64,000 nucleotides of DNA from Cristatella mucedo (GCA_009760855.2 WPIO01000049.1:2196001-2260000); one strand, 5' to 3'. Positions 11,096 to 29,590 are shown, counted from the stretch's first letter. Made by a program: numbers and translations. Notes: a model not told the origin generated them from the sequence alone.

Positions 11096-11785
11096 AATAA
11101 TAATATAATAATTAATATAATAATGCATTGGATAAAGCACCCTCAGAGAACTCAATCTCTTTCTAGGCGCTTTACATTTGCTGCAAAGGGAAATGCGATT
11201 GAATGGTGAGTAATATCATGCTCGATAAACAACATGAAAAACATGGTTAGGGGTGACATGCACAGGGTCAGCATGCAATGTGGTTAGTGGCAGCATGCAC
11301 AGTGCCAGCATGCACAAGCACATGACGGACGAATCACAGGGACACACTAAATGCTGTCCTAAATAGGGGTTTTTAAGTTCTTTGTTAATGTGGTCAAGTC
11401 ACGGTACGATCTGACGCAAGTCGGGAGGGAGTTCCAGGCTTTAAGAGCATACGAACTAAATGCACGGTCTCCAAAGGATTTAAGGTTTGCATGAGGTATC
11501 GGTGAAATATTGGATTCCTGATAAAGCAGGTGGTACTATGCTTGGCCTGGCTGGCTGGGGAGTAGATCTGAGAGATAGGCTGGAGCCAAACAATGAAATG
11601 ACCTAAAAGTGAGATTAAACCTTGAAGTCGATGTATTGCTTGACTAGGAGCCAGTGCAGGTCGGCGAGAAGTGGTGTGATTGTGGCAACTGGGAAGCTCA
11701 CGACAGACAAGCCTAGCTGTGAAGTTTTGCACCAGCCGTAATCTCCTGATTGCACATGCTGGTAGGTAGCTTGGTTCCAACTATC
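11096..11785 (-). mobile_element. LINE-A fragment: 3' tail, 3' UTR and ORF2 C-terminus
   Basis: On the minus strand the order is a degenerate ORF2 C-terminus (LRLVQNFTARLVCREL near 11700-11750), a 3' UTR rich in GTGCTTGTGCATGCTG-like words, the stem-loop with arms AAAGCGCC/GGTGCTTT, and an ATT-type tail at 11096-11125. The family resembles L2/CR1-clade LINEs. Several stops and frameshifts are present. Confidence 0.8.
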
Positions 11786-11995
11786 GTTCTAGATGTACAG
11801 AATCTATGTGGTACGGATTTTGATAAGCATTGCTATGAATTAAAAGTCGTATGATACAGGGTACAATGCAGCCCCAAAAGTCAACTATGCATGTATAATA
11901 TAAAAAGATTCGGGTAAGATATTTCTAACCTATTAGACCCGGTCGCCTGTGGGCTGATCTCAGTATAGTCTGTGGGTTCGCCAAATTGTACTCAG

Positions 11996-12162
11996 TGGTG
12001 CTGTTCTTGATGGGCCTGAAGGACCCGATGAAGACGAGCCTGATTCGAAGTTCGATGGAGTCGACCACATCTGAGTTCGACCTCATCGAGGTCGGCGTGG
12101 ACGTGCTTATCGACCACGACCTGTTCCCTGAGGGGCCGGACGTCCCGGCACTTCGCTGTTGA
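11996..12162 (+). CDS. Possible 3'-terminal coding exon of an unrecognised gene
   Basis: After a possible acceptor (TACTCAG, ending 11995) the frame is open to TGA at 12160-12162. Codon choice is strongly biased to G/C at third positions and to GNN codons, unlike surrounding DNA. The peptide begins VLFLMGLKDPMKTS and ends FPEGPDVPALRC, with a hydrophobic start and an acidic middle. A canonical AATAAA follows 17 bp after the stop (12179-12184). The frame is actually open from 11929, so the exon start is uncertain. I do not recognise the protein and found no upstream exons. It may be the end of a real gene, an exon copied here, or the end of a retroelement ORF. Confidence 0.4.
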
Positions 12163-12178
12163 CAGGACTTGTAGTTTC

Positions 12179-12184
12179 AATAAA
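12179..12184 (+). terminator. Candidate poly(A) signal after the unknown exon
   Basis: AATAAA 17 bp after the stop of the candidate exon at 11996-12162. Confidence 0.4.
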
Positions 12185-12270
12185 CAAACGACATATATCG
12201 ACAGAAAGAGTGGTACTTCGGTTCGCACGATGATTTCGTATGGATTTTAATGATTGCATTGAGCGGTGCG

Positions 12271-12271
<1 letters not shown>

Positions 12272-12335
<64 letters not shown>
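12272..12335 (+). repeat. Compound (AT)n(GT)n(AT)n microsatellite
   Basis: AT repeats, then about 13 GT units, then AT again. Confidence 0.95.
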
Positions 12336-12336
<1 letters not shown>

Positions 12337-12897
12337 ACTGTAAAATATATGACTGGATTACATAAATCGCAGTGTATAGAGCGACAGCTCTATGGCCACC
12401 AGCTTTTCGGAGGCGTCGTCACTTGAATCACTTGCCGTCATATTCCCTCCCATCACCAACCGTTCCTCTCACGGTTTGATTTACCGACATACCTCTTCCT
12501 GTTTCATCTGGTTGTGGTGGCCTTATCTAGAGTCTCTTGCCAAAATACTCCTATGTGACAGTCCATGATTGATTGCCGGAGTCTTTAAATTGGCATTGAT
12601 GACCATAGAAACAGTCAGGTTCGCTACTTTCTTTATTGTATGATGAAATTTCGGCTTGGTTCGAAGCGTTTGTAATGCAACTCGTACTGGTGATCATAGT
12701 GTTGAGCTTGCGATCTCTCACCACGAATGATATCTGCTGAGCTGATCTTGTAGTGCGCCCGCTATAGCGTGGATGCCGGAGAGACAGAGACCGAGAGAGG
12801 ATCGTGAGATAGTGTGACAATCACTTAAGATTATAGAGATTTCAAGACACCGACTGCTGCACCCTCCTTAACGCCGTCACTAGTGCATCGTCAGTCG

Positions 12898-13062
12898 TAA
12901 TGGCACACTCGGTAAGGCGGTTGCTTTTCACTATCTCGAGGTCGTGGGTTCAAATCCTGTGGTGGGTAATCCTTTACTGCCATTGCGAGCGGTGGTGATG
13001 GCCTTCAAGGCTTTTCTGCCTCTATAAAAAAGGTGTTTAATCAGCTTGTATTTTTATATTAG
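12898..13062 (+). mobile_element. tRNA-derived SINE, subfamily 1
   Basis: Box A-like TGGCACACTCGGTAAGG and box B GGTTCAAATCC sit at tRNA spacing. The anticodon-arm position reads GGTTG-CTTTTCA-CTATC with loop anticodon TTT. A body (GGTGGTGATGGCC) and a 3' end ATCAGCTTGTATTTTT follow. It ends about 20 bp before the pirin exon 2 relic. Confidence 0.85.
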
Positions 13063-13081
13063 AAAAGACCAATATACCAGC

Positions 13082-13130
13082 GACTCTCTTTTAGCCGAGA
13101 ATTCTCAATCCATTCCTGCTGCTGGATTAA
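13082..13130 (+). pseudogene. Pirin exon 2 relic, first half (third copy)
   Basis: CTCTCTTTTAG plus about 38 nt match the acceptor and first half of pirin A exon 2 (about 83% by hand). The conceptual peptide starts with a changed first residue and reads RILNPFLLLD, then a stop (GAA to TAA). Homology stops at 13130 and resumes at 13889. The acceptor is intact but the exon cannot work. It shows that a third pirin copy, or a duplicated exon, once lay between A and B. Confidence 0.8.
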
Positions 13131-13888
13131 TTGTACCCAGGCTAGGTTTGGTTGGCTGGGACAGGATGGCTGCAGTGTTATAAGAAAAGTGAGGTCTTCT
13201 AGGGCGCTATATCAAATTTATTCTTATTATTATTAGGGTCACTGGCAAGTCCGGGTGGGGCATGACGTCGGAGTGACTGGATATGCCATGATACTATGTC
13301 ACCGGGGCTCTCGGAAACCTGACACGTGCCGGATAAGCCACGATGTTGGGCGCTCTCGGTCTGGCCCGCGATGCACCTGGAGGGGTTTTGGGCGTTCTCC
13401 GGAGATGCAGCATGATTAGGCAAGGACGCGAAGCCTGAGCGGAGCTAGATAAGCAGGTTCGTTGGTATAGCTTCTATATATTCCGAGTTCCCCCTGTTAC
13501 GTGTTGTGCTTGGCCTCCGTCCGTGAGCTGGTACCCTCGGTGAACTGAGGTGTACCTCGCTAGTGAATCCCCTTACCGCAGCCAATGTCGTGCCACTGCT
13601 TTCTTAGCTGATATTTGTGTGGATTTTTACTCGTACTCGAGATTGCTCCTGTCCGAGATCGTCCTCCCACCTCGCGAGGCCGTGCCTCGAGTTTCCTGTG
13701 CCCCCCCCCCCCCGTAACCAATTACCTAGGGCCCCCAGTAGCTCTGTTTTGTTCCCCTGTTATTGATGGCGGTGCATGCCATATCGTTTTAAAGAGGTTT
13801 AATCAAACTGCCGCCCTTCTTGCCCTAGCTCAGAGGCGAGCGGCAGCTTGGCCGGAAAATAGCCTCTGACCCAATATGTTGGCTACAG
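13131..13888. other. Sequence separating the two halves of the pirin exon 2 relic
   Basis: About 0.76 kb with a decayed LINE-A 3' tail (TTCTAGGGCGC, then TTATTATTATTA, about 13165-13235), a C-run at 13700-13714 and otherwise unrecognised GC-rich DNA. No terminal repeats or target-site duplication are obvious at the two edges, so a simple transposon insertion is not proven. Confidence 0.6.
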
Positions 13889-13960
13889 AGTTTCGCATTC
13901 AAGCACCAGCTGGCTTCCCATATCATCCATCTAGGGGCTTCGCAATGGCAAGTAGGCCGC
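13889..13960 (+). pseudogene. Pirin exon 2 relic, second half plus donor
   Basis: TTTCGCATTCAAGCACC onward matches the second half of pirin A exon 2 (about 86% by hand). The peptide is FRIQAPAGFPYHPSRGF, with the HPH metal motif changed to HPS. The match runs through the donor into the intron and keeps the unusual GCAAGT donor of copy A, then GGCCGC as in A. This places the relic on the copy A lineage. Confidence 0.88.
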
Positions 13961-14668
13961 TTGCACTATCCTCCTCGAAGCCGGCTGATGACGTGTTTAT
14001 TTTTAGTACCTGCTGCTTAACTCGCTCGGCTGCTGCCCTCAGTATTGCAGCAGCGAATCCATCAATGCCGTCTGCTTTTGCTTTCTATCCACTTCTTTTC
14101 AGCCTATTTGCGAACTCACAGCCTGGTAGAAGCTGCTTTGAGGCGGAGAAAGCCGATCAGCAGCCCTATTATTGCAATGAGACACATAGGGAGAGCAAAT
14201 GCGGTGCCAGGTATTCTAATTATGCTTGTGAGTGTTCGCGTCAGTACGGATTACTCGTAATCCGTAGTTGGGCAGTGGGCTTCAACAACGTTTTGGCCCT
14301 GTGTATGTTTACAGATCCCCCACACTTTTTGCGTTTTCCCTCTGCACGTTTCGCCTGCCCATCCGAAACTACTTATTAAACATGGCTTATGCTTGAGACG
14401 TGGTGGCCGACAAGGCACCATTGGTCTAGACGGCATCCACTTATCTATCTAGCTCTGTCTGGTTTTTCCACCTGGAGAAATAAGGATACACAGCACAACT
14501 GCGCAGAAAACAGAAGGTGATGCGAAAAGGCTCGAGCCTCTGCTCTCGTAGTCTGCTTAAGTGTGTGTGTATTTCAAAATGCTAAATGACCGGAAGCCGT
14601 CCGCCTGCCGTAAAGCTGAGCTGGGAAGGTGAGCTGGGCCCGACGAATTATATTGTTAAATAAATCCT

Positions 14669-14826
14669 AGCTGATTAAACAGCCTCTTTTTGTGTAGTGA
14701 CAGAAGAGCCTTTACGGCTATCACCACCGCTTGTAGTGGCGATAAAGAATCGCCCACCGCAGGAATCGAACCCACGACCTCGGGGTCGAGGTCGCGAAAG
14801 CAACCGCCTTACCTAGTGTGCCAGCA
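14669..14826 (-). mobile_element. tRNA-derived SINE, subfamily 1
   Basis: Reverse complement of the subfamily: AGCTGATTAAACAGCC at the left end, GGAATCGAACCC (box B) and the CAACCGCCTTACC box A region at the right. It is nearly full length. Confidence 0.88.
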
Positions 14827-14879
14827 CGTTCATAAAACCCTCAGATCATCATCCAGAAACTTTGCATCTATTTGTGACG

Positions 14880-17450
14880 GTGCTTTATGGATTGCAGTTT
14901 TCCCGGGCCATTGCCGCCGGTTTCTTTGCATTATCCTCGATAGTACGTTCGCGATTTTCTGAACTTAATCTTTTGCCTTTTTAATAGTGTCCTGTACTAA
15001 GCAAGCACAATTGCATGTTCTCCCAAACAGCTTTATGTGTAATTGCAACAGAGTGTCAAGGATTGACGTTATTTTCCCTGGCTATTGCCTTTGATTGCCA
15101 TTCATTGCCCGAGATTGAAGCGGACGATAGGTTGAAAGTATGTGCGGCCACAGTGAACGTGATAATTCGGCGTGATAATTGGAGCTTCGAACAGAAGTTA
15201 GTGTTGTTCCATTTGTAACAGATCGTTATGGATTTGCGTATTTCCCCGGGCCATTGCCGTGCATTGTTGTCGATTGAACGCCCACAATTGGTGCAAATTA
15301 AGAGCAAGCGCAGTTAGATATTACGTGGAATAGGAGTTGCAGTTTCGCGAAGCCAATCTACCCGATTTTCCGTGGAATGCAGTATTGGCCATGACCACTG
15401 CTGTAGATTACCGTACATTGCAGACAGTTGATAAGCAATGGATCTTGAAAATGCCACGGTTTTACTTTGGAGGCAGCGGAATGTTATATGCCATGACAAT
15501 TGAGGATTCGAGCAGCCAATTTCTCGTCAATTTACCGCGAGTTGCCGTATTGGTCCGGGCCATTGCTGTCGATTGCCATTCATTGCTTGCGATCGGTTGA
15601 AAAGATGTAATTGCACTTTAACACGGTTTGCTGCGACACTTAAGATAAATTTGATCTCGGCCCAGTCACTTTCCGGTGATTTTCGATGGATCATACTGGA
15701 TTGCTGTATTTGTCGGGGTCATTGGCGTCGATTGCCATGCATTACCCAAGATTGAATGGTCAGAGCGGGTTGAAAGTACGTGCAAGCGAAGTGAGATGTT
15801 ACGTGGAATGCGAATTGGAGCTAGGTGCAGTCGATTTCTCGTCAATTTGCCACGGACTACGGTATTGGCCCCTGCTATTGCTGTTGATTGCCGTGCATTG
15901 TTGACAATTAACGTGAAGAATAGCTTGAAAGTCCAACGATTTCATTTTTAGCACACAGAAATGTGAAATGCGACGAAAATCGGCACTTTGTGCAGCCAAT
16001 TCGGGGTCGACGGACTTGCCACGGATTTCAGTGGATTGCTTCTTCGAACCGAGCCGTTGCCATAGATTGCCATGCATTGCCCGAGATCGTACGATCGCAA
16101 TTGCTTAAAATGATGGGGTTTGTGTGCTTGTAACATGCAATTAAAGTTGGGGCATTGCAAAATCGATTTCAGGGCATTTTACATCAGATTGGTGGAGATT
16201 GAGGTATTGGCCCAGGCCATTGCAGTCGATTGCAGTTCATTGCCACTGAATGGTCGAGGCAATTGTATTAAAATCGTGTGATTACACATTAACCGAAGAT
16301 TCGGGAAACGTGCAATCGCTGCTAGAGCTTAAAGTTTACGAGATCTGGTCGTTCTGCTACGGGTTGTGGTGGATTGACGTACTGGCCCGGGCCATTGCAG
16401 TGCATTACTGCAGAATGGTCAAGGTAATTCCAGTAAAATTATGCGAGTACACAATAACCAAAGAGTAGAGCAGGTAAGAATCATAATTATACCTACTAGT
16501 GTTTGTGTTCTGATTGCTGTGCGGCGGATTGAGGTGGATTGTTTTAGGGACCGGGTCGTTAAAGTCGATTGCAGTGCATTGCATGAGAACGCGTATGCAT
16601 AAAGGAGCAAAATTTTGCTGGTGCATATTGAACTGAGTGTTTTCTTATAAGCAATGCCAATTAGAGCTTCGTGTGTGGCGATTTGAGGATGATTTACCAC
16701 GGAATAGAGTGGACCGGTATTTTCCCGGGTCATTTCGGGCGATTGCCGAGCGTTGCCAGAGTGCTAGAATGCACCATTTGTTTTAATTTTACGTGAGTGT
16801 GCACAGAACACATTGCAATTTAATGTGCAATAGCAACTGAAGGTCGTCGCAATATACTTCTGTTTTGTTTTCGATGGATTCGGTAGATTGGAGTGGATTT
16901 CAGGATTGGCCAGGGCTACTACAGTCGATGGCAGCGTATTGCACGAGAACGGCCATGCTAGTGTAAGTAAAATATTTTAAGTGCAATTTTCGCAGAGTGT
17001 ACTGTCGTTTGAATAATAAAATTAGCTTTCGTTTCGCGCTGGAATGCAGTGGATCGCGGTATTAGCACGGGCCACTGCAATCTGATTTCAGCGAACTTCC
17101 TGAGAAAGAAAGAGTGGAATCGCGAACAATTCTCTGGGTACATTTTACAGGTAGCGTAGTCTGATATTCCAAACTTTCTGGAGCTTTGTGCAGCTGTTTC
17201 GTGGTGGATTAAAGGGAACTAAATTGAATTCCGGTGGATTGAGGGACAGGCCCCAGGCGTTGAAGCTCATTTGCATAAGTGTGCGAAGTGACACGAAATG
17301 TTTAGTGAATAAATACAATTGAACGTGTACAAGCAATAATAATAATAGCAATCCAAAATTTTAGCTCGGCAAAGCCAATGTCTGGTCAATTTTAACCTAA
17401 TAGGAGTGGATTTCGGCGGACTGCGGTAATTCGTCGTCGAATCACTTGTT
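14880..17450 (+). repeat. Diverged satellite array, unit about 168 bp, with 10-bp-phased ATTGC boxes
   Basis: A core resembling GGGCCATTGCCGTCGATTGC recurs near 14905, 15081, 15249, 15393, 15557, 15715, 15867, 16051, 16214, 16388, 16551, 16729, 16909, 17069 and 17253. The spacings run from 144 to 184 bp, mean about 168. Flanking words also repeat (TTTCTCGTCAATTT, GTATTGGCCC, TTGAAAGTACGTGC). Inside the best units ATTGC boxes sit exactly 10 bp apart, for example at 15084, 15094 and 15104 (then ATTGA at 15114) and at 15562, 15572 and 15582. Spacings are not multiples of three, so a repeat protein is unlikely. No transposon motif is seen. Confidence 0.85.
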
Positions 17451-17884
17451 CATTCGGTAATCAGCTCAAGGCTCTAAAGCCTGGCCTTGAAATGTCCTCT
17501 TTTTAAACTTCCAAACCTTTAGGGTAAGGTGCTTGAGCCGAATGCCGGTTCACTGCTTGAGCAAATGTGTACTTCTATCGGCCAGCAGCAGCAGAGCCAG
17601 CTTCGTGCCTGCACTCGTCCTCGCCAGGGAGGAAAGGGGGGTTGCTATAAATGTAGGCAGGCTGATGTCCTGATGCTGTAGGCCGTGCAAATAGATGGCT
17701 CGTACTGAATAAGGAGATCTTAAGATGTCTAGAAATTAAGATTGCGCAGACTTGTGCTGAAGTTGGTATTATACTGCTATAATATAACGGAGATATATAT
17801 TTTTGTCTTCTTCTTGAACTCAGGCTGATCTAGTACCACACGACGTGTCACTTCTCTGTGCTGCTACAGGTAAGCGGCTTCCAA

Positions 17885-18310
17885 TCATCCTACGTTGGCC
17901 AATAGACTTTGTCTCACGCAACAGAAGAGAAAGTGAGAAGCATGACTGAGTCAAGAGGGCAGTCGAGGAAGTGAGTACCGTGGAAGTAGCAGGTCAGGGC
18001 GGGTGGAAAGAATGTGCCACAATTTGCACCAGGAGAGTTAATGTCGTTGCGCAAGTATTGAGGAATTGAGTTCCATAGTCAAACCTGCAGAGCAGAAGCA
18101 CATGTTACCAAGTTATTTAAGCAGGGTACAGAAATAGCTAATATTCATTTTCCAGAGAAGACCCGGGGGCACGAGGAGGAGGCTGCAAAAACAGGTGCAA
18201 CCTATCAGCATGCTTTGACGGAGCCAAGCCATCGCGGGTATTGTGGAGCAGCATACGAATCGTAAGTCTCTGCACCCGTTGATCAACCCAGAGCCGTCGC
18301 AGATTTTTCA
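17885..18310 (-). mobile_element. LINE-B fragment
   Basis: Shares the GCCAATAGACTTTGTCTCAC, GAGTTCCA and TTGATCAACCCAGAGCC blocks with the copies near 1185-1450, 7861-8440 and 62155-62580. It is truncated and diverged. Confidence 0.7.
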
Positions 18311-18809
18311 GCAAAGGTTTTTCAGCAAAGCAAATTTTTTAGCAAAGTTGCTGAATCTCGGATTTTTTTACGGACTTGCATTAATATTCCTCACTTACTC
18401 CACAGTCTTAATGGCGTCTTTTTGTTGCACTGTCGAAACGGAATCTCAGTATTCCAGTATAGACAAAATCAGAGAGCTAGTTGGATTTTAGCAAGCCGAC
18501 GAGGCAGTCCGTCCTTAATCTTAGACAGGGATCGAATGTGATGGCTAGCTGCGGAAGCAGTCTTCTTAAGGATTCATTCAAACCTTAACCTGCTATAAAA
18601 GAGGACACTTTTTTTTACCAACCACGGCGATAGTGCCTCTACAGCCTCACTAATTTGAAGAGAAAAGTCTCCTAGTTCAGCCGCACGCTCTGGGTGCCCT
18701 ATGAACTGGATACCTATGGACGTTCAGGAGTTCGGCTTTATTGCAGTTCAGTTTAGGGAAACTGGCTTCATACGGGATGGATCATCTACGAAGCAAGCAT
18801 TCAGTTTAT

Positions 18810-19260
18810 CATTTACTGCTGCCGATTGCGGTAGTTACAACGACAAGCACAGCTGGGCATCGTAGCATAGACGTGGTAGCCGATTCCATTGATCCGAATC
18901 ACTTTTACTAAGGGCTCGGTATAAAAGGAGAACAGCAATGGAGTGGTGAAGGGACTCTCGCGGAAATCCACAAGTGATTGGTCATCTGGATGAGAGATAC
19001 GACCACCACACAATTTCGATTAAAAACGATTGGGCAAGTACGATTTGAATCACGCCAGTGCCTCTCGTCTGCCAGACCGATCGCTGTTCTCAATCGCTCC
19101 AAGTATGATATCACGATCAATAGTGTTGAGCTCCGCTGCTGTATCAAGCAGGGTCAGGGCAGTAACATTATCATCCTCGTGGCTGCTTAGGATGTCATTG
19201 GTACCATGGAAGATAACAGTTTCAATGGAGTGGTGCCGCATAAATCTGTTGAAATTTTTC
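18810..19260 (-). mobile_element. LINE reverse-transcriptase core relic (LINE-A-like)
   Basis: Minus-strand peptides in different frames give LTLLDTAAELNTIDRDIIL (RT palm block, normally ending F-D-T-V-D-H) and TPLLFSFYTEPLVKVIRING followed by YHVYATM where the YADD catalytic box is expected. Catalytic Asp residues are lost and the frame is broken. There is no intact ORF. Confidence 0.7.
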
Positions 19261-20389
19261 TGACCTTTCTTTTTAATGCTACCACAACCGGCGTAGCAAT
19301 ACTCTTTTTGAGCATATTGGAGAAAAAAGAAAGAAAGGAGGCTGGATGTTAGTTTTCTAGGATTTTTTAATTTAATTCAGGTTGATTAGTTATTGGTCAA
19401 ACGATAGTTTATTTAGAGTACTTTGGATTATCCACTTAATCCAGTGAAGCATTAAAAAGGTGAAATATGGCTGGACTAAGTTTTTTGTCAGTGAAGACCA
19501 GAGAATATACGGTATAAAGATCTCCGGGACACATGCTCTTTTTACTAAACTTAATTATGGTTCCCACTTTATGTGCAGAAACCTCGGAGAATTTATGAAT
19601 ATAGGTCTCGGGTTGTAACACGGCACTTGCTTTAGTCGGAGGTAGCCTAATTAATACACGAATGCACTACACCCAGCCGAAAATCTCACAGTATGGCTGC
19701 AGCTGCTGTGACCTTAAATTCGTTAGTGTAATAAGAGGGTTTCAAAAGATGCCAGGCATACTCAAGTTATGCGCCGCAAGGAAACATATTTATTTACCGC
19801 CCAAAAATTAAAAAAAACACGCTGTTGGCATGTAAGCGTTTAGTGCGACGTCATCTCATCACCATTTTGCCTTGGCAGGCATAGAGGCCACCAGCTTCTG
19901 CGTTGCCTCCCATGCTTTTGAACACTCTGAAGAGCTCTAGGGGTTTGCTTAAAAAGTCGGCAACAACTGGTGCAACATGCCGAAAATTCGGCCTCAGATG
20001 CCTGTTGATATCGCTCCTTAGTCGGTCAGTGGACTTTAAATTAGGTGACTGGCCGGGCCTCTGCACTAGCACCAAATCAGGACTCGTCAAAAATTATTTA
20101 ACCAAGTTATTGCCTGTAGAAAAAGTTGAATTTCAGCTCAAATACTTTCCTTGATGATTGTTACATTTGGTAGCAAGATGATAACCCTAAGTATGCTGTC
20201 AGGCCAGTGGAGTACTTTTTTATTAAGCAGATGAGACAACGCAGAAGCCGGAGTGGTCCTTACGCCTGGCCAGACAAAACCGTGATGAGACTACGTCGTA
20301 CCAAACGCCTACATACCAACAGCGTATTTTTATTTTTGGGCTGTCGATAAATATTTTACTAGTGTTGCATTAAATCTTTCGAAAAGTTT
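19261..20389. other. Intergenic DNA, no gene seen
   Basis: AT-richer stretch. An open minus-strand frame at 19851-20090 has no recognised similarity and no clear splice or start context. Confidence 0.4.
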
Positions 20390-20525
20390 TAAGTTTATGC
20401 AGTCCTTACCTCTGGGCTCGAGGAACATTTTAGCTGCTGGCACTTCAAGATCCAGGTCGTGGGTTCGAGTCCTGCTGCTGCAGGCAGTCCTAGACTTCCC
20501 ATTGCAAGCTTGGCGAAGCTTGCCA
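20390..20525 (+). mobile_element. Degenerate tRNA-derived SINE piece
   Basis: CAGGTCGTGGGTTCGAGTCC contains a good box B in the same setting as the other SINEs of the window. The rest is diverged. Confidence 0.45.
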
Positions 20526-20579
20526 CTTAGGTTCTCCTGTCGCCGTTTATCGAAGGCTGTCTTTCGTGAGACGAAGCTT

Positions 20580-20708
20580 CCGGTTGGCTACCGAATGCGT
20601 ACCGATAGCCGCCTGGGCTATGAGTGCGCTACGCAAAACTCTTCTACATAGCACCCACGCAGTCTTCGTGGCTTTGTAGAGTTACAGACGGAAGTACATA
20701 TCGGCCAA
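20580..20708 (+). mobile_element. LINE-B 3' terminus
   Basis: Plus-strand copy of the 3' end seen in reverse at 7861-7960 and 62155-62260: GAATGCGTACCGATAGCCGC, the CCCACGCAGTCTTCGTGGC block, then GAGTTACAGACGG and a minimal TACATA tail. Confidence 0.75.
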
Positions 20709-21179
20709 ACTAAACTCTAGACGGTAGATTATGTCATATCTGGTTCTTAATGCTTGCAGCTCGCTAAGCGCAAATAATCGCAATCGCCAGAGTAATCGGA
20801 CTGATTATTAGGTGCTCGTTTCATTGCTACTTTCACTATCAGCACCTAGGTCGCCACCAAGAGTCCGCGCACGTGCTCCATTCCACGTGGTCATCACGTG
20901 CTCCATTCGGCATCGATTAGAATCTGTCGTCGTGGAAAATCCTTTAATTATTGTCTGCACTAGTTTGGTCCACAGGCACAGGCAGGGGGCACGGTGCCCC
21001 CTGCCCCTGCAGAGGGGTGGCGAACTGGGCCGTCCGACTCGATGAGCAGCAGGCGATTTCTTGTCGAATGAGCACTACGATTCTAACGCTATAATTTTTC
21101 GTCAATTGTGGGCCTGGCCCCGCCTACCTGAAAATCTTGCTGTCTTGCCCCAGGTGAAAATCCCGCCTCCTCCGCTGTT

Positions 21180-21388
<209 letters not shown>

Positions 21389-21482
21389 AAGCTCTCATAC
21401 GGCGCAATACAAATGGAATACATTTTCGGCCACCCTGATTTGTCTGAAAGCTTTAGGTGCTCGCCTTTGACGTTCGAGATCT

Positions 21483-21582
21483 CGGCATTGAGATCCCTGA
21501 GACGGTCTCAGGGATCGATCTGTCGATCGATAGATCGACAGATCGATTGATCCCTGAGATCGTCTCAGGGATCTCAATGCCG
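21483..21582. repeat. 100-bp nested palindrome upstream of pirin B
   Basis: The outer arms CGGCATTGAGATCCCTGAGA... and ...TCTCAGGGATCTCAATGCCG are reverse complements over about 48 bp with one small gap. Each arm holds its own hairpin: 21492-21516 (12-bp arms, 1-nt loop) and 21549-21573 (11-bp arms, 3-nt loop). A further partial copy of the GATCCCTGAGATCGTCT word follows at 21602-21618. The block could extrude as a cruciform. Confidence 0.92.
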
Positions 21583-21633
21583 TTCTATCGATCGAACGAT
21601 CGATCCCTGAGATCGTCTGAGATCCCGGTGGCG

Positions 21634-21641
21634 TGACGTCA
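21634..21641. promoter_or_regulatory. CRE-like palindrome TGACGTCA
   Basis: A perfect CREB/ATF-type octamer about 410 bp upstream of the copy B TATA box. Only the motif is seen; a chance match is possible. Confidence 0.35.
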
Positions 21642-22023
21642 AGCGCCTGGGTAGAGATGAACTATTCTCGGGGCGCTTTAAGATCGAATTGTATGATATT
21701 TTTTAATGCATTTTGAACGGCTGTTGCTGTTCTCGCGCCTCCGTTCGCCAAGTTAACCACTCGCCGAGCACCCTGCCCTTAAAAGAATGCAGGAAACGGC
21801 TTAAACGAATGGCGATTCATCTCGCTTCAAGCCCACCAAGGGGCTTGCTCTGAGGTCGCGTCAGAGACGGTACGCCGGTTTCGGGTAGCTTTGCAAGGGG
21901 CGTGGAAAACCTATAACACAGATTCACGTCGCGGTTAGAGTGGTCAATGGAACTCCCGGATAGGCCGTATTGGTCAGATCTCGCACCCCCCCCCCATACG
22001 CTACAACGCCCCTTAACTGACGT

Positions 22024-22056
22024 CCAATGAGAGACGCATTGGCTACGCTATAAATA
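22024..22056 (+). promoter_or_regulatory. Pirin B core promoter: CCAAT boxes and TATA box
   Basis: CCAAT at 22024-22028, a reverse CCAAT (ATTGG) at 22038-22042 and TATAAATA at 22049-22056. Transcription would be expected to start near 22080, giving a GC-rich 5' UTR of roughly 215 nt before the ATG at 22297. Confidence 0.75.
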
Positions 22057-22296
22057 GGCAACAGATGACCTCGGCCTGAACAATCGGAAGTTGTTCGGCG
22101 AGCTCTCGTCGCTGTGCGAGTCCTGTCGTCTTAGCTCGCAGCCAGCCCTCGGGTTGGGATTCGGCTATCGCCGCCACTTGACGCACTGCCGCAGCTGGCT
22201 CGCGCCGGCCGACTGCTGCTGAAAGTAGCGCTTCAGAGCAAGCATTTCGACGGCCCGTCTCGAAGCGGCGGCAGCGACCGATTCCTGCTGCACACC

Positions 22297-29590
<7,294 letters not shown>

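Noticed and set aside
15015..15951. Recurring peptide AIAVDCHSLP in frames across the satellite
   Set aside because: It comes from the repeated nucleotide core. Unit spacings are not multiples of three and stops are frequent, so a repeat protein is not supported.
19851..20090. 79-codon minus-strand frame
   Set aside because: No recognised domain and weak codon signal; left as intergenic.
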